Origin: Orientallactaga sibirica
Lineage: Eukaryota > Chordata > Mammalia > Rodentia > Dipodidae
Direction: 5' to 3'
NCBI GenBank assembly: GCA_036365145.1
Contig: JAEOAD010000031.1
Span: 7,536,001 to 7,600,000, forward strand
DNA: 64,000 bases
Shown here one piece after another: positions 31,807 through 47,180 of the stretch. The notes under the pieces are model-generated. The model did no database searches. It worked only from the letters and a program-made list of their open reading frames with translations, and was not told the origin of the DNA. How positions within the stretch are numbered: position 1 is the first letter of the stretch; every line of letters starts with the position of its first letter. The translations under genes and the position numbers were made by a program.

Positions 31807-32230
31807 TCCGTGGTCTCCATCCCTCCTCCCAGAGCCAGGGGGCGCTGCGCCACTTCTCAGCTACATGGCGCCGCTCTCTCTGCTTCTCGTCTCGCTGCCC
31901 AGTACTTCCGGTAACTGGCGGAAGCAGAGGCCGGTGGCCACCGGAGCCGGGGTTTCACGGCATGGCGGGGGCGGGGCCGGGGGAGGTGTGCACCGAGCTG
32001 GCTGGGGCGTCCCTTGCCCCGGCCCCTTGAGCCAGGACCCGACAGGTGAGGACTTCTCCTTTTTGGCCCAGCCTCCAAGCCCGTCAGACCCTCGTCGGCG
32101 GGCTCCTCCCCGCATGACACCGAGGCTCCGCGACCCCTCCCTCGCTTAGAATGCTTTTCCCATGGAGGCCCCGCCCCGGGCTTTTCTTTCCGGGGGCGCC
32201 CCCTCGGGCGTGTGTGTCCGCCCCTTGGCA
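31807..32230 (+). promoter_or_regulatory. DET1: DET1 CpG-island promoter (copy B)
   Basis: All motifs of copy A are kept: AGGGGGCGCT 31837-31846, ACTTCCGG 31904-31911, the GC box and the splice donor. CpGs are not decayed, as would be expected of a very recent copy or of the other haplotype. It is about 2.5 kb from exon 2, closer than copy A. Confidence 0.75.
31837..32045 (+). other. DET1: DET1 non-coding exon 1 (copy B), start approximate
   Basis: Donor at 32045/32046 (CAG|GTGAGG). ATGs at 31865 and 31962 keep both upstream ORFs, and splicing to exon 2 would give the same leader as copy A. If both copies are real, transcripts from copy A could also skip or include this exon, but it has no evident acceptor. 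Confidence 0.6.
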
Positions 32231-33124
32231 TCCCTTGCTCATTTTAGAAGCGATCACCGAGAGGGTTGTGTGCACCTTACCCTCATGGGAGGACTCAAGC
32301 CTGGGGGGAAAACTTGCTATCACACCTTGAGTTAGTGGCTCGATGCAACCAGCCAGGCCTCCTTTCGTCCCATAACGTGCCGAAGCGCCTACTATGTGCC
32401 AGCCCCAAGGCTAGGCCCAGAGAATATTATGGTGATCAAAGTAGACAAGGTGACTTGCTGTCTGGAAAACAGTTTAGCGGGGAATCAAACATTAAACAGA
32501 ACCATGTACATGAACGGATTAAATAAAAATTAGAATGGTTAACCGTGGAAAAGATAACACATGAGGAGTTCTGATTTCGATGGGGTGGTTCAGGGAAGAC
32601 TTCGTAATCGAGGTGACACATTAGCTGCACCCTGACCAGTAAAAGCAAGGGCCAGGGACATGCATATTAGAGATAGGGAACAGCTACTGTGGATGCCCGA
32701 GTTCTTGGCCAAGAACTTGGCCCAGTGTTTAAGGAGGCTTGCTGTATGTCAAACACTGATGGACATACAGAATATAGTATCTGTGTAGTCAGTCCAGACT
32801 TGTACATTGGCATTTTTGTCTAATGGAGAAGTGAAAGAAGACTCACCCAAGGAAGTAATGAAACTGATAACTAATACAAGAGCCAAGAGTGGAGTTTAAC
32901 TTCTGTAAAGAGCCACCTTGTATGTACTTTAGATGATTGTAGGCCATGTGGTCTGTTGCAGTTACTCAGCTCTCTCTAGGGCAAAGATGGCCATATCTAT
33001 GTATTGTGGAAATGAATTAATATAGCCATCTTCCAGTGAGACTTGATTTGTATAAACAAAAACAGGGAGGCCCAAGGGCAGAAGTTTAGACACCCCCAAG
33101 GGTAGCTCTTTATACCTTTTATGT

Positions 33125-33328
33125 TTTTAAAAAGATTTTATGTTTCTTTTTATTTGAGACAGTGAGAAAGAGAGAATGGGTGCTCCAGGGCCTATAGCCA
33201 CTGCAAACAAACTCCAGACGCATGCACCACTTTGTGCATCTGGCTTACAAGGGACCTGGAGAATCAAACCCAGGTCCCTAGGCTTCACAGGCAAATGCCT
33301 TGAGTGCTAAGCCATATCTCCAGTCCCA
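33125..33328 (-). mobile_element. B2-type SINE
   Basis: In intron 1; AAAAAGATTTTATGTTTC start, head complement CCATATCTCCAGTCCC. Confidence 0.85.
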
Positions 33329-33356
33329 TTTTATATTCTTATTCAGTAAATGTAGG

Positions 33357-33515
33357 TTTTTTTTTGGGGGGGGGGTTTCAAGGTAGGGTCTCACTCTAGT
33401 CCAGGCTGACCTGGAATTCACTTAGTAGTCTTAGGGTGGCCTCGAACTCCCTATGATCCTCCTACCTCTGCCTCCCGAGTGCTGGGATTAAAGGCGTGTG
33501 CCACCACACCCGGCT
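33357..33515 (-). mobile_element. B1 SINE
   Basis: Tail contains T9 followed by G10 (33366-33375); ends ACACCCGGC. Confidence 0.9.
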
Positions 33516-33654
33516 TAATGTAGTTTTTATATATGTATAAAATGGAAACGTTTTGCAAAACAGTACTCTTCAAATACGTGTTTTGTTATTGTTGGTTTTG
33601 GGTTTCTTGGTGGAGGTGCTTGAGATCTAACCTAGGGCCTAGAGCCCCCTCTCT

Positions 33655-34085
33655 CCACCATTGTGTTTTTGATTTGCATTTCTCTAATGATAACTGATGT
33701 ACTCCTTTATTTGTTGGCCAATTGTATGTTTTGGAGAAATATCTTTTCAAATACTTTTTCCAGTTTTGAGTTGAGTGATACTTTGTTGTTGAGTTCTAGG
33801 GGTCTTTATATATTCTAAACATGAACTTCTTATCAGATATATGGCTGGCAAATGTTTTCTCTTAATCCATAAGTTTCCTTTCCCTTTTGATTGTGTCCTT
33901 TAATGCATAAAAGTTTCGTGTATTTGCATTTTCCTATTTTTGTTACATAATGCATTGTTAAGTCCAGTGTAATGAAGTTTTCCTTCATGTTTTCTCTTGG
34001 AAGTTTTGTTAATAGGTCTTTGTTTAGTGTTTGATTTATTTTGAGTTAATTTTTGTAAGTAGTGTAAAATAGGGGTGTTCTAAGT
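33655..34085 (-). mobile_element. L1M fragment (ORF2 end/3' region)
   Basis: GATTTGCATTTCTCTAATGA, TTTATATATTCTAAACATGA, CTTATCAGATATATGGCTGG and GAGTTAATTTTTGTAAGTAG are highly characteristic antisense L1 sequence. Confidence 0.85.
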
Positions 34086-34134
34086 AGGGATTGCAGGTGT
34101 GACACCCAGCAAATGTAAATTTTTTAAATAGTTT

Positions 34135-34250
34135 TTAGTTTTTTTTGAGGTGGGGTCTAACTCTAGCTCAGGCTGACCTTAAACTCATATCAATCCTATC
34201 TCTGCCTCCCAAGTGCTGGGATTAAAGGAATGTGCCACTACGCCCAGCTG
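34135..34250 (-). mobile_element. B1 SINE, internally shortened
   Basis: GAGGTGGGGTCTAACTC to ACGCCCAGC, missing part of the middle. Confidence 0.8.
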
Positions 34251-34430
34251 CAAATGTCATTTTCATACTCTCCACATTGTATACACTTGTGGATTTGTTC
34301 TTTGATCATTCCTGTTAGCTGAGCATATTTGGAAAGTATTTTTTTCTGAATTACGTCTTTCTTCAAACCTGTTTTTAGGTTTAGAAATGCTAGGATCACT
34401 TTCTAACTCTAATCTTGGGAGAAGTGTTAG

Positions 34431-35672
<1,242 letters not shown>

Positions 35673-35675
35673 TAG

Positions 35676-35965
35676 TGGTCTCTTGGGCAAAAAGGGAAAG
35701 TTTCTCTACCTCCAGCCAGCTCCTCAGCAAATCACATCTTATGTAGTGTGAATTTTTGTGGTGCTTGAGCCCAGACTGAAGGTCAGCTCCATTTTCTTCT
35801 GGCTACATGTATTGATCTGGACAAGTGGAAGCTAAATTTCAAGCCATTGATATGTACATAGCCAGCTGTGTGGTTATTATCCTGATTTTTCCTTAGAACA
35901 TTTTTAGTAGCTTTGAAACAGAAGCCCAAATATTTTAAGGTTAAGGTGTGGACCACATAGACCTC
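35676..35965. other. Start of DET1 intron 2, no repeat seen
   Basis: Unique-looking sequence, no coding signal after the donor. Confidence 0.3.
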
Positions 35966-35967
35966 CC

Positions 35968-36108
35968 ACCTTGATTTTTTTTTAAAATTTTTAAAATTTG
36001 TTTGTTTGGGGGTAAGGGTCTCACTTTAACCCTGGCTGACTTGGAATTCATTATGTAGTCTTAGGCTGGCTTTGAACTCATAGCCATCTGCCTACCTCAG
36101 CCCCCTAA
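35968..36108 (-). mobile_element. B1 SINE, truncated
   Basis: GGGGTAAGGGTCTCACTTTA; stops at CCCCCTAAGT before the 7SL head. Confidence 0.75.
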
Positions 36109-36114
36109 GTAAAA

Positions 36115-36405
36115 AAAAAAAATTTAATAATTTTTTTTATTTGCAAATAGAATGAGAAGGAGGGAATGAGAGTGGGCACACCAGGGCCTAGTGCTAATGC
36201 AAACGAACTCCAGACACCTGTATTGCTTTATGTGGGTACTGAGGAATCAAACTCAGACTTTCAGGCTTTGCATACAAGTACTTTTCATCAACAGTGAAAA
36301 TAAAAAATCTGATGTTGTAACTGGGTGTGGGTACTGGGGAATTGAGCCCAGTCTGTTAGGCTTTGCAGGCAAGCACCTTAACCACTGAGCCATCTCTCCA
36401 GCCCC
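36115..36405 (-). mobile_element. B2-type SINE, two overlapping head copies
   Basis: One copy runs 36130-36290. A second head portion (GTGGGTACTGGGGAATTGAG ... CCATCTCTCCAGCCCC) follows at 36328-36405, giving a partly duplicated element. Confidence 0.75.
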
Positions 36406-36497
36406 CTTATATTTCTTTCTTTGCTAAACTTTATATTGTTCTTATCTTTTTGCTCTATATTTTCTTCCATCAAACACACCAGTCAATTACTCTATCT

Positions 36498-36499
<2 letters not shown>

Positions 36500-36544
<45 letters not shown>
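36500..36544. repeat. (GT)n microsatellite
   Basis: About 22 uninterrupted GT units; potential Z-DNA former. Confidence 0.95.
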
Positions 36545-36547
<3 letters not shown>

Positions 36548-36654
36548 CATGTGTTTGTGCCCTTGCGGTGCCTCATGTGCTGACCTGTGACATAGGACCT
36601 TTGCCTTTGGTGGCTGGAGCAGAACACTCTGTGTCCTACTCCATTGCTCTTTGA

Positions 36655-36842
36655 TTTTTTTTTTTTAATTTTATTTACTTGCAAGCATAGAAGAAAGACA
36701 TCAGGGTCTCTGGCTGCTGCAAAAGAACTCCAGATGCATGTGTCACTTTGTGCATCTGGCTTTACATGGGTACCGGGGAATCAAACCCAGGTTGTTAGGT
36801 TTTGCAGGCAAGTTCTTTAACCGCTGAGCCATCTCCAGCCCC
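36655..36842 (-). mobile_element. B2-type SINE
   Basis: T13 start, then a short purine tract and an intact body. Confidence 0.85.
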
Positions 36843-37074
36843 TGCTTTTCAATTTTTGTTTGAACCAGTCATTTGACTGAGACTTTATCCTGACCTTGCC
36901 CACATGCTAGAACATAAGATGCTGATTAGTAGAAGAATCAAAAGGAAGCTGTATTTCCTGCTCTGCTAGGAGAATCATGAGGGCTGCAGGCCCTGAAGAA
37001 TTTTGAGTTTATGTGAAAGATGTTGATGGGGAGAGACATTCCTCAAAAGAGAATATGTGGTGGCAAGAGCACAG

Positions 37075-37210
37075 ACCCTACCACGTGTGCTGGTGCACTG
37101 AAGCTTCTGCTCACCTACACCTCCTGCACCCAGGAGGCAAAAGCAGGAGAGCTTGAGTTTGATACCAGTCTGGATTATGACCCCTCTCTCAAAATAAATA
37201 AATAAATAAC
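37075..37210 (+). mobile_element. B1-like SINE, very old
   Basis: GTGTGCTGGTGCACTGAAGC, AGCAGGAGAGCTTGAGTTTG, (AAAT)n tail. Confidence 0.5.
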
Positions 37211-39995
<2,785 letters not shown>

Positions 39996-39997
39996 TT

Positions 39998-40552
39998 GGA
40001 CTGGAGAGATGGCTTAGTGGTTAAGTGTACTTCCTGCTCAAGTACAAGGGCCTGAGGAGGTCTAAGATTTCTTAAATATGAATCTCTAGGATCCACATTA
40101 AATAGCTGGGCATGGCATGGCACCCCTGGCTCTTGTTCTGTAGGGAGCAAAGGCCTTGGAATTGCCAGAGCTAGTGGGGGGGGGACGACAAAAAAAACTG
40201 GTGGTACATGCCTTTGATCCCAGCATTTGGAAGGCAGAGGTAGGAGGATCACCGTGAGTTCGAGGCCACCTTGAGACTACATAGTGAATTCCAAGTCATA
40301 CTGAGCTTGAGTGAGACCCTACCTTGAAAAACCAAAACATAATTTAAAAAAAAGCAACTGGCAAGCCTCAGGGATGAGGAAGAAACTGGTTCAAACAAGA
40401 ACAGGTGGAAGAGCAGTGGAGCAGGACACCTGGCATTCCACTCTGGCCAGCACAGGCAAGTGCACCCTGCTATAGGAAAGCACATGGGATGACACATGGG
40501 CACGTATACCACACACACAAAGCAAAAATAAATAAATGAATAAATAAAAATA
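39998..40552 (+). mobile_element. B3-like tRNA-derived SINE split by a B1
   Basis: Head at 39998-40130 (ACTGGAGAGATGGCTTAGTG). The 3' part at 40346-40552 (CACCTGGCATTCCACTCTGG and GCACGTATACCACACACAC tail) is typical of B3. Confidence 0.6.
40190..40345 (+). mobile_element. B1 SINE nested in B3-like SINE
   Basis: ACTGGTGGTACATGCCTTTG start (5' end trimmed), end ACCCTACCTTGAAAAACC. Confidence 0.8.
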
Positions 40553-40707
40553 ATTTTTTTTAGAAAGGAGGGAGAAGCAAGCTTGCCTTCTACATCAGAG
40601 AACTTAGAAAGGATCAGGAAGTTGGAGGCCCCAGGTACCTATGAAGATATGAACCTGTGAGGTAAGATTGAAATCATAAAGACTGGTACAGTTAAAAGTA
40701 GCAGTTA

Positions 40708-40926
40708 GGTGCTGGAGAGATGGCTAAGTGGTTAAGGCATTTGCCTTCCAAGCCTAAGGCCCCAGGTTTGACTCCCTAGTACCCACATAAGCTAGATGCA
40801 CAGGTGGCCTATGAGTCTGGAGTTTGTTTGCAATGTCTAGAGGTCCTGGTGCGCCCATTCTCTCTGTATATATATGCTTCTTTCTCTCTCTCAATAAATA
40901 AATAAATAAAAATATTTTTTAAAAAG
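40708..40926 (+). mobile_element. B2-type SINE
   Basis: GGTGCTGGAGAGATGGCTAAG head, short TATA/CT tract, (AAAT)n tail. Confidence 0.9.
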
Positions 40927-41730
40927 TAGGAGTCAAACCCTCGAGCCTTTTGTCTAGATCTACAGTCATCAAGTGACCCTGTCCTTCCTTCCCTTCATGA
41001 AGGTCTGAAAGTTTATTCTGTGGGATAATTGAACCAGAGAGGCTTTCATCTCAAGTTCATGAGGTAGGGTCAAGAGTGGGATGAAACACATCATGTTAAA
41101 AACAAGAATTAAGTGAAAGTTGGCATACTCAAGGTAAGACTGCTATTATCCTTCCCACAGATGGCATCCAGGCTTTTATACCCCAGGCAGATGAGAATTT
41201 TTCCTTAGGGACCCAAAGAAGAAGCTTTCAAATATTGACAAGTGAAGTTTCATTATAAAACATGTAGGTTACTAAATTAAGACCTACCAGTCAGCAGACC
41301 CCTTTTGAACCAGAGTATCTAAGAACTGTCAGTACATTAACACAAAAGGAAGATTTCTTTGGGCCAAGGGCCCTAAACTAAATCTTGCTGTAGTCAGACA
41401 AGGCCTCATCAGATTTCACACCTAAACAAGTTTGGAAAATATCTGCTTTAAATCCCAAGATGGGTCAGAAACACACTGAGTGGATGAATCAGAATAAGAT
41501 TAGTACTCCTGCGAAACAGGAACAAACAGATAACTCAATGTAGTGGCACCATGCTTATATAAAAGGACAGTTCTGGATTGGAAACAGATACTTAGGTCTG
41601 ACAACTAGCTAGCTTGCTTTTTGTTTCTTTGGGACACATATCTTCTGCCTTAGTAACATCTCTATTCAGTACAGAAAGGATTTTTGGAAGCAGAACATGG
41701 CTCGTGTTGTGCTTTTTTTCATTCTGGAAT
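40927..41730. other. Intron 3 sequence, unassigned
   Basis: GTCTAGATCTACAGTCATCA and CAAGGCCTCATCAGATTTCA regions may be old retroelement, but I cannot name one. Confidence 0.25.
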
Positions 41731-41734
41731 GAGC

Positions 41735-41937
41735 TTCCTTTTTGTCTTATTTATTTACATATGAGAGTGAGAGAAAGAATAAAAATATGGACAGGCTGGG
41801 GCCTTTTGGTACCACAGATGAGTGTCAGATACAGGTGCCACTTTGTGTATCTGTCTTTATGTGGGTACTCGGGAATTGAACCTGAAGCCAACAGGCTTTG
41901 CAAGCACTTTTAACAACTGAGCTATCTCCCCAGCTGC
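41735..41937 (-). mobile_element. B2-type SINE, diverged
   Basis: TTATTTATTTACATATGAGAG start; head complement AGCTATCTCCCCAGC. Confidence 0.75.
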
Positions 41938-41944
41938 TGAACTG

Positions 41945-42100
41945 AGTTTTCTTTGTTTTATTATTTGAAACAGGGTCTTGCTAGGAGTCCAGGAGGTAGT
42001 TCCCCTGCCTCAGATTTCCTGGAGTTGAGATTACAAATATGAGACACTACATTGGCATTGGCTTTTTTTTTTTTTTTTTTTTTTTGTAATGATAGGAATC
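41945..42100 (-). mobile_element. Old B1-related monomer plus T-run
   Basis: TGAAACAGGGTCTTGCTAGG to ACACTACATTGGC, then T24 at about 42063-42086. Confidence 0.5.
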
Positions 42101-42169
42101 GAACTTAGGAATATTTCTTCTTTCAAAGTTAACTTTTAAATTATGCATATTATTAACAATTAATAGAAG

Positions 42170-42412
42170 ATAGGTGTTAGTCAAAAGGCTTAGTCAGTGA
42201 AATGCTTGCTGTGTAAGCATGAGTACCTGAGTTTGGATTCCCAGAACTCAGATAAAAGCTGGATATGGTGCCTCTAACTGACATCCTAGTGCAGGTGTGT
42301 GGGGGAGGGAGACCAGGAGAATCTCTGAGGCTCTCTTGCTAGCTATAGTTCCAGTTCAGTGAGAGACCCTGTCTGTAACAGCAAGGTGATGTTGACCTCT
42401 GGTCTTTCTGTG
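42170..42412 (+). mobile_element. B3-like tRNA-derived SINE
   Basis: AAGGCTTAGTCAGTGAAATGC head, GTTTGGATTCCCAG B-box-like, then the non-B2 3' part. Confidence 0.55.
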
Positions 42413-42439
42413 CCAGCTGTTTGAGCAAATGTCTACCAC

Positions 42440-42845
42440 CTCAGATAGGGAACAATGACAGAAGCAAAGCAATAGTCCCATGCAGATGCAGCTTGGTGAG
42501 CCAATGAGCTTGATTGTGGTTACTTATAGGAATGTGGGCACTTGCAGAACACAGGTATCTTGTAGGTAGCCATATCACTGAAGAAAATGTCTCTCTTGCT
42601 TAAACAATCTTTGTCTACATATCTTTGGTTAGGGGTGGGGCTTTGTGAGCTCCTCCCCCTGGCAACCATTAATTGCCTATAAATTCTGGGGACAGGTGTG
42701 GCCCTGTGAGTCCCTTCCCCCTACATGACTAAAAGCTAGTGGGCCCAATCTTGTGCCAGCCTCCTGGTTATTATAGCTGCTGACAGTTCAAGAGAGCAAC
42801 AGTCATGTCATGCCCAGAGGTCAATATTCTACAACACATGTGCAC
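42440..42845. mobile_element. Rodent L1 3' UTR-like fragment
   Basis: GAGCCAATGAGCTTGATTGTG, CAACCATTAATTGCC and CAACAGTCATGTCATGCCCAG resemble rodent L1 (Lx-type) 3' UTR from memory. Orientation not settled. Confidence 0.5.
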
Positions 42846-42849
42846 ACAT

Positions 42850-43490
42850 ATGCATGTGCATCCCCCACACATGTATGACCACACACAGATTAAAACACAT
42901 ACCACAAAAAGAGGTAAGTTTCATGAGGGGATGACAGGGATTTTGTTTTTGATTTACTGCCATATTCACAACACCAAGGCCAGTGCCTGTCTATTGAGAA
43001 GAGCTCATAGATATTTGTTGAATGAATGAACCCATCTAGGAATTACTGGGAACTTCTGAAATGTGTTTCAGAATGCCCGTGGAATTAAGCAGAACTACTG
43101 GAAGCCTCAGGAGGATAATATAACAGTTGAAGAGAAAAGTTTTATATTTTTAGCTTAGTGATCATCAAAAGAATTTTTTGTTTCATACCACCAAAAATTT
43201 TGAAAAACTGTAAATACCTTACACATCTCACCAACAAAAGTATATCCTAAAAAAGCGTACCCTAAAAGTATATTTTGTTGACTGTCTTACCATGTTTTGC
43301 TTTGCTGAAAATTTATATGTAAATCAAAGTAAGTTTTATTTCTTATGAACATATTCTATAAATGTAAATTTTTATGGTATTTTTTCCCAGTAGTTTTTGG
43401 GCAATAGTAATAGAAAATGGGTGGCATATGAGCCAGAATATAACAAACAACAGACTCCGAGGATCATCAGTCATTTTTATCTCTTTTAAA
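42850..43490. other. Intron 3 sequence, unassigned
   Basis: AT-rich; no recognised repeat or coding signal. Confidence 0.25.
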
Positions 43491-43498
43491 AAAAAAGA

Positions 43499-43639
43499 TA
43501 GCCGGGCGTGGTGGCGCACACCTTTAATCCCAGCACTTGGGAGGCAGAGGTAGGAGGATCACCATGAGTTCAAGGCCACCCTGAGACTACATAGTGAATT
43601 CCAGGTCAGCCTGAGCTAGAGTGAGACCCTAACTCAAAA

Positions 43640-43674
<35 letters not shown>

Positions 43675-43677
43675 AGA
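43499..43677 (+). mobile_element. B1 SINE
   Basis: Very well-kept copy (GCCGGGCGTGGTGGCGCACA start, CpGs intact) with (AATA)n tail 43636-43677: likely young. Confidence 0.95.
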
Positions 43678-43840
43678 TAAAGAGAGAAAATGGGCACACC
43701 AGGGCCTTTAGCTTCTGCAAACAAACTGTAGATGTGTGCGCCACCTTGTGCCTCTGGCTTATGTGGGTCCTGGGGAATTGAACCTGGATCCTTTGGCTTT
43801 GCAGGAAAGTGCTTTAACTGGTAGGCCATCTCTCCAGCCC
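43678..43840 (-). mobile_element. B2-type SINE
   Basis: Abuts the B1 tail; short purine tract, intact body and head. Confidence 0.9.
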
Positions 43841-44012
43841 AGACCTTTTTCTAAAAGAGACCAAGACAAAACAGACTAGAGAAGAAAGTAGGGAAACTAT
43901 TGCAGTCACTAAACCAATTGAAGGTGTAAAAATGGACATTCCTAGAATAGTGGAGCTCTTGGAAACTTAAAATTAGTTAGATACAGTTAAGGAACTCTCC
44001 AAGAAAATAAAA

Positions 44013-44203
44013 AGGTAAGGGCTGTGAGATGGCTTAGTGGATAAAGTGCTTGCTGTGGAAGCTTAACTGCCTGAGTTTGGAGTCCCAGAACCCACATTAA
44101 AATCCTGATGATGTGGTAGGTGTCTTTAATCCCAGTGTTTCTACAGTGAAAAGGGAGGCAGAAATAGGAGAATATTCTGGAAGCTCATGGGCCAGCTAAC
44201 CTG
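44013..44203 (+). mobile_element. B3-like tRNA-derived SINE
   Basis: GCTGTGAGATGGCTTAGTGG head, GGAGTCCCAGAACCCACATT, GTGTCTTTAATCCCAGTG. Confidence 0.55.
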
Positions 44204-44204
44204 G

Positions 44205-44525
44205 CTAAGTACCTGACAAAGATCAGATTAAAGGAGGAAGGGCTTATTTCAGCTTTCTATTCCAGGTTACAGTCCACGATGACAGGGAAAGCTTGGCAGA
44301 AGAAAAGTCCACTATCAGGAAGCAAGGAGGTATAAATGCTGGTGCTCAGCCAGCTCTCCCCTTTTCTACAATCTAGCCTTTATACAGCCCTAGCCCATGG
44401 AATGGCACTACCCACATTTAGGGGAGGTCTTCCCACCTCAGTGAAGATCCCTCACGTGCATGCCCAGAGGCTCATTTCCCAGGCCTATTAAGTTGCCCAT
44501 TCATATCCACTATCACAAGCACTTC
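44205..44525 (+). mobile_element. URR1-like non-autonomous hAT transposon fragment
   Basis: AAGGGCTTATTTCAGCTTTC, GGTTACAGTCCACGATGACA, GAGGTCTTCCCACCTCAG. A related copy lies at 63690-64000. The family name is from memory. Confidence 0.5.
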
Positions 44526-45325
44526 CAGTCCTGAAGGACCTGACTCTAGATTGGTAGGACCATGCAGTGGTTACTGATGGTGTGGCTTGGCTTATGAGAT
44601 CCTACTGTTAAATTTTCAGGAATTTTCACAAGTTGATCACTAAGCATAACAATTATTAAAATTCAATTACTTCCCAGTTAATTATTTCCTCCTTTTGCCA
44701 TTGAGGCTATTTTTATCTACGTGGTGGAAGTACTGCATAATGACATGTTATGACTCATCTCTTGAACACCATGTTTAATATTGTCACATTGGACAGAGGA
44801 CTAGCAGTCTCACTTGGGTTTAACAGAATCGTTCAGCTGCCCACCATCTGGAAGTATAGCATGAGTGCCCCACTGCATTAGGTGCCCTCGTGAGGTTCAT
44901 GGTCATAAGGTAGAATGAGTATTTCTCTTGGTTTTTCCCCAGCCACACAGAAAACTAAGTAGGCATAGGTGTATAGACCAGGCACAGCTGGGCTTCTCTA
45001 AAGGCCATTTTACTGAGCAAGTACCACAAAGCAAAAGAGTTGAAGATGCTTGCAGTGGAGCAATTTTCATGATTAACTGTGGATATAAATTTACTGAGGA
45101 AGAAATAGAGAACCTGATAGGTGTGTAGGATGGCAAAAGGTAATAGTCAGTGCACTGTAGAGCTTCCATGGGGGCTGAAGGATTGTTGAAGTTGGGGGTC
45201 ACTAGAGGGAAGAAGCTGGAAAGCAAGAGAAGATAGCTGGAGAGGCATGCAAATAATGGCTGAGGCCAGGAGGAAGTCAGGAAACTAGGAGGCTGTGGTG
45301 TTAGGATTCATTACTGGGAATTAAA
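44526..45325. other. Intron 3 sequence, unassigned
   Basis: No gene recognised. A minus-strand 107-codon frame (44903-45226) has no recognisable domain. Confidence 0.25.
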
Positions 45326-45327
45326 AA

Positions 45328-45535
45328 AAAAATTAGATCTTATTATTTATTTGAGAGAGAAGCAGGTAGAGTGAGAAAAAGATTGAGCATGCCGGAGCCT
45401 CTAGCTACTGTTAACAAACTGCAGACCCATGCATCTCCTTGTGCCTCTGGCCTATGTGGGTACTGGGAAATTGAACCTGGGTTCTTAAGCTTCACAGGCA
45501 AATGCCTTAACCGCTGAGCCATCACCCCAGCCCAA
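45328..45535 (-). mobile_element. B2-type SINE
   Basis: First arm of an inverted pair with 45612-45835. Confidence 0.85.
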
Positions 45536-45611
45536 GTACTGAGAATTTTGAAATCACCTAGAATTGAGAGGTTAGTTGAATAGAGTGGCACTGAGTCAAG
45601 AGCTAACGTGG

Positions 45612-45835
45612 GGCTGGAGAGATGGCTTAGTGGTTTAGGCACTTGCCTGCAAACCTGACAGATGACTGGAGTTTGATTCCCTAGTACCCACATAAAGCCA
45701 GATGCACAAAGTGGTGCATGTGTCTGGAGTTCATTTGCAGTGGATGGCGCACCCATTTTCTCTTTTTCTCTTCTCTTCTTTCTGTTCTCTCTCTTCTTTA
45801 TGCTTGCAAATTAATTTTTTTCAAAAAAAAAAAGA
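45612..45835 (+). mobile_element. B2-type SINE
   Basis: GGGGCTGGAGAGATGGCTTAG head; CT/CTT tract; A-tail. Bounded by AAGAGCTAACGTGG-type flanks (AGAGCTAACGTGG at 45598-45611 and 45833-45845), a good target duplication. Confidence 0.9.
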
Positions 45836-46334
45836 GCTAACGTGGTGAAGGTACCAAAGGGAGTGGCTGCTTCATCTTTTAGGCATGTAGAGTTGAGGTG
45901 GTAAGTGCTACCAAGGAATAGGATATACTGTAACCTGTAGATCCTATAGATTATCCTAGATGCAGTGACTTGTGGTCATCAGAAAGCCACAAACCAGCCA
46001 GTCCCATCATGTTGCTGTTAGAGTCTTTGGAGGAGGTGGGGGTGGTGGCTCAGCTCCATGCTGCAGCCCAAAGCAGCTTCAGGAATTTCCTTTGGGGGCC
46101 TACATTCAGGTAAACCCAGATCCTTGATTTGTCTGCAGAAAAGAATTTCAGGATGAGACAGTAGGAAGCATAGTTGGTGTTTAAGAGACATTTTAACAGG
46201 TTTAAGAATGAGGTAATAGAGTAAGACATACCAAATGTGGGCATGAACTTCTTAAAGGAGAGTCTCAGTTGTCTTTGCAGTAACCATATTTACTGTTTAT
46301 GGTAGTGTCTAAAGTTCATCTCAGTTCTTTCTTC

Positions 46335-46558
46335 TTTTTAAGAATATTTTATTTATTTATTTGAGAGAGGGAAGGGGGAGAGAGAGGGAGGAAGAGGCAG
46401 ATATATAGAGAGAATGGGCACACCAGGGCCTCCAACCACTGCAAACAAACTCCAGATGCATGCAGTACCTTGTTCAGCAGTTCACGTGGGTACTGGGGAA
46501 TCAAACCAGGTCCTTAGGCATTGCAAGCACCTTTTCCACTGAGCCCTTTCTCCAGCCC
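46335..46558 (-). mobile_element. B2-type SINE
   Basis: AAGAATATTTTATTTATTTA tail, GA tract, head complement CCCTTTCTCCAGCCC. Confidence 0.85.
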
Positions 46559-46844
46559 TAAAGTTAATCTCAAAGGATTGCTAACATCCTTTTCTTTTTT
46601 GGTAATGATATCAGATGTGGTTCCTAATGTATGTTGGATAGGATTACAGCTGATAAAGTCACCAGGCTGAAAAGCCTGGAAAGTTAAGGTGTTTTTACAT
46701 AAACAACAGGTTTGGTCTTACTTGTGAGACTCCAGAAAATACTTGGACAGAAGGTTTTTTTCATGTGTATGTATGTGGGTGTGTGGTTTGTGTGCGTGTA
46801 TGTGTTGCACGAACTCTTTCTGGGGAGAAGATAATGAAAGCTTA

Positions 46845-47180
46845 CTCCTCCAGGCAGGGCATCCCCGACAGACTAAGGAACGATTCCACCAAAGTTTATT
46901 CTAATGAACCAATAACTTTATTGGGCTTTTTGACAGAGATGGGCAAGGGGTTTCTTATAGGAGTGTGGAGACCCCAAAGCAGCAGCATTGAAAGGTCTTA
47001 TTCCAATATAGAGAACAACTTCCCCATGGCTGGATTGGCAGAGCTCCTATGCCTTGATCTTCTGTATACACTGCCTCTCCCTGAGGCCACCAGACCTTGT
47101 GTATGATTGCAAACAGCTGGCACAGGGGCCACTGAGATCTAAGGTGAGAGTCTGATAAGCTTTTTCCACCCCTTTCCTTT
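46845..47180. mobile_element. Probable rodent retroelement fragment (L1 3' UTR- or LTR-like)
   Basis: ACCAATAACTTTATTGGGCT followed by TTTTGACAG and GACCCCAAAGCAGCAGCATT resemble antisense rodent retroelement sequence, but the family is uncertain. Confidence 0.35.

Larger units (their letters stand above)
30092..33022. repeat. Tandem duplication, copy B (contains second DET1 promoter/exon 1)
   Basis: Starts ACTTGGTTCACTG and ends GAATTAATA, where the sequence leaves the repeat (TAGCCATCTTCC follows). It lacks about 40 bp present in copy A (junction at about 32800) and has GTGA inserted nearby (32831). The offset to copy A is 2967 bp across the promoter. Confidence 0.95.

Noticed and set aside
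36500..36544. Direct repeats that might be mistaken for a CRISPR-like or satellite array (GT, CA, ATTT, CTTT tracts)
   Set aside because: They are simple microsatellites without spacers, most of them in SINE tails of a mammalian genome.
44903..45226. 107-codon minus-strand frame in DET1 intron 3
   Set aside because: No recognisable domain and no exon signals; within the size expected by chance in this much DNA.
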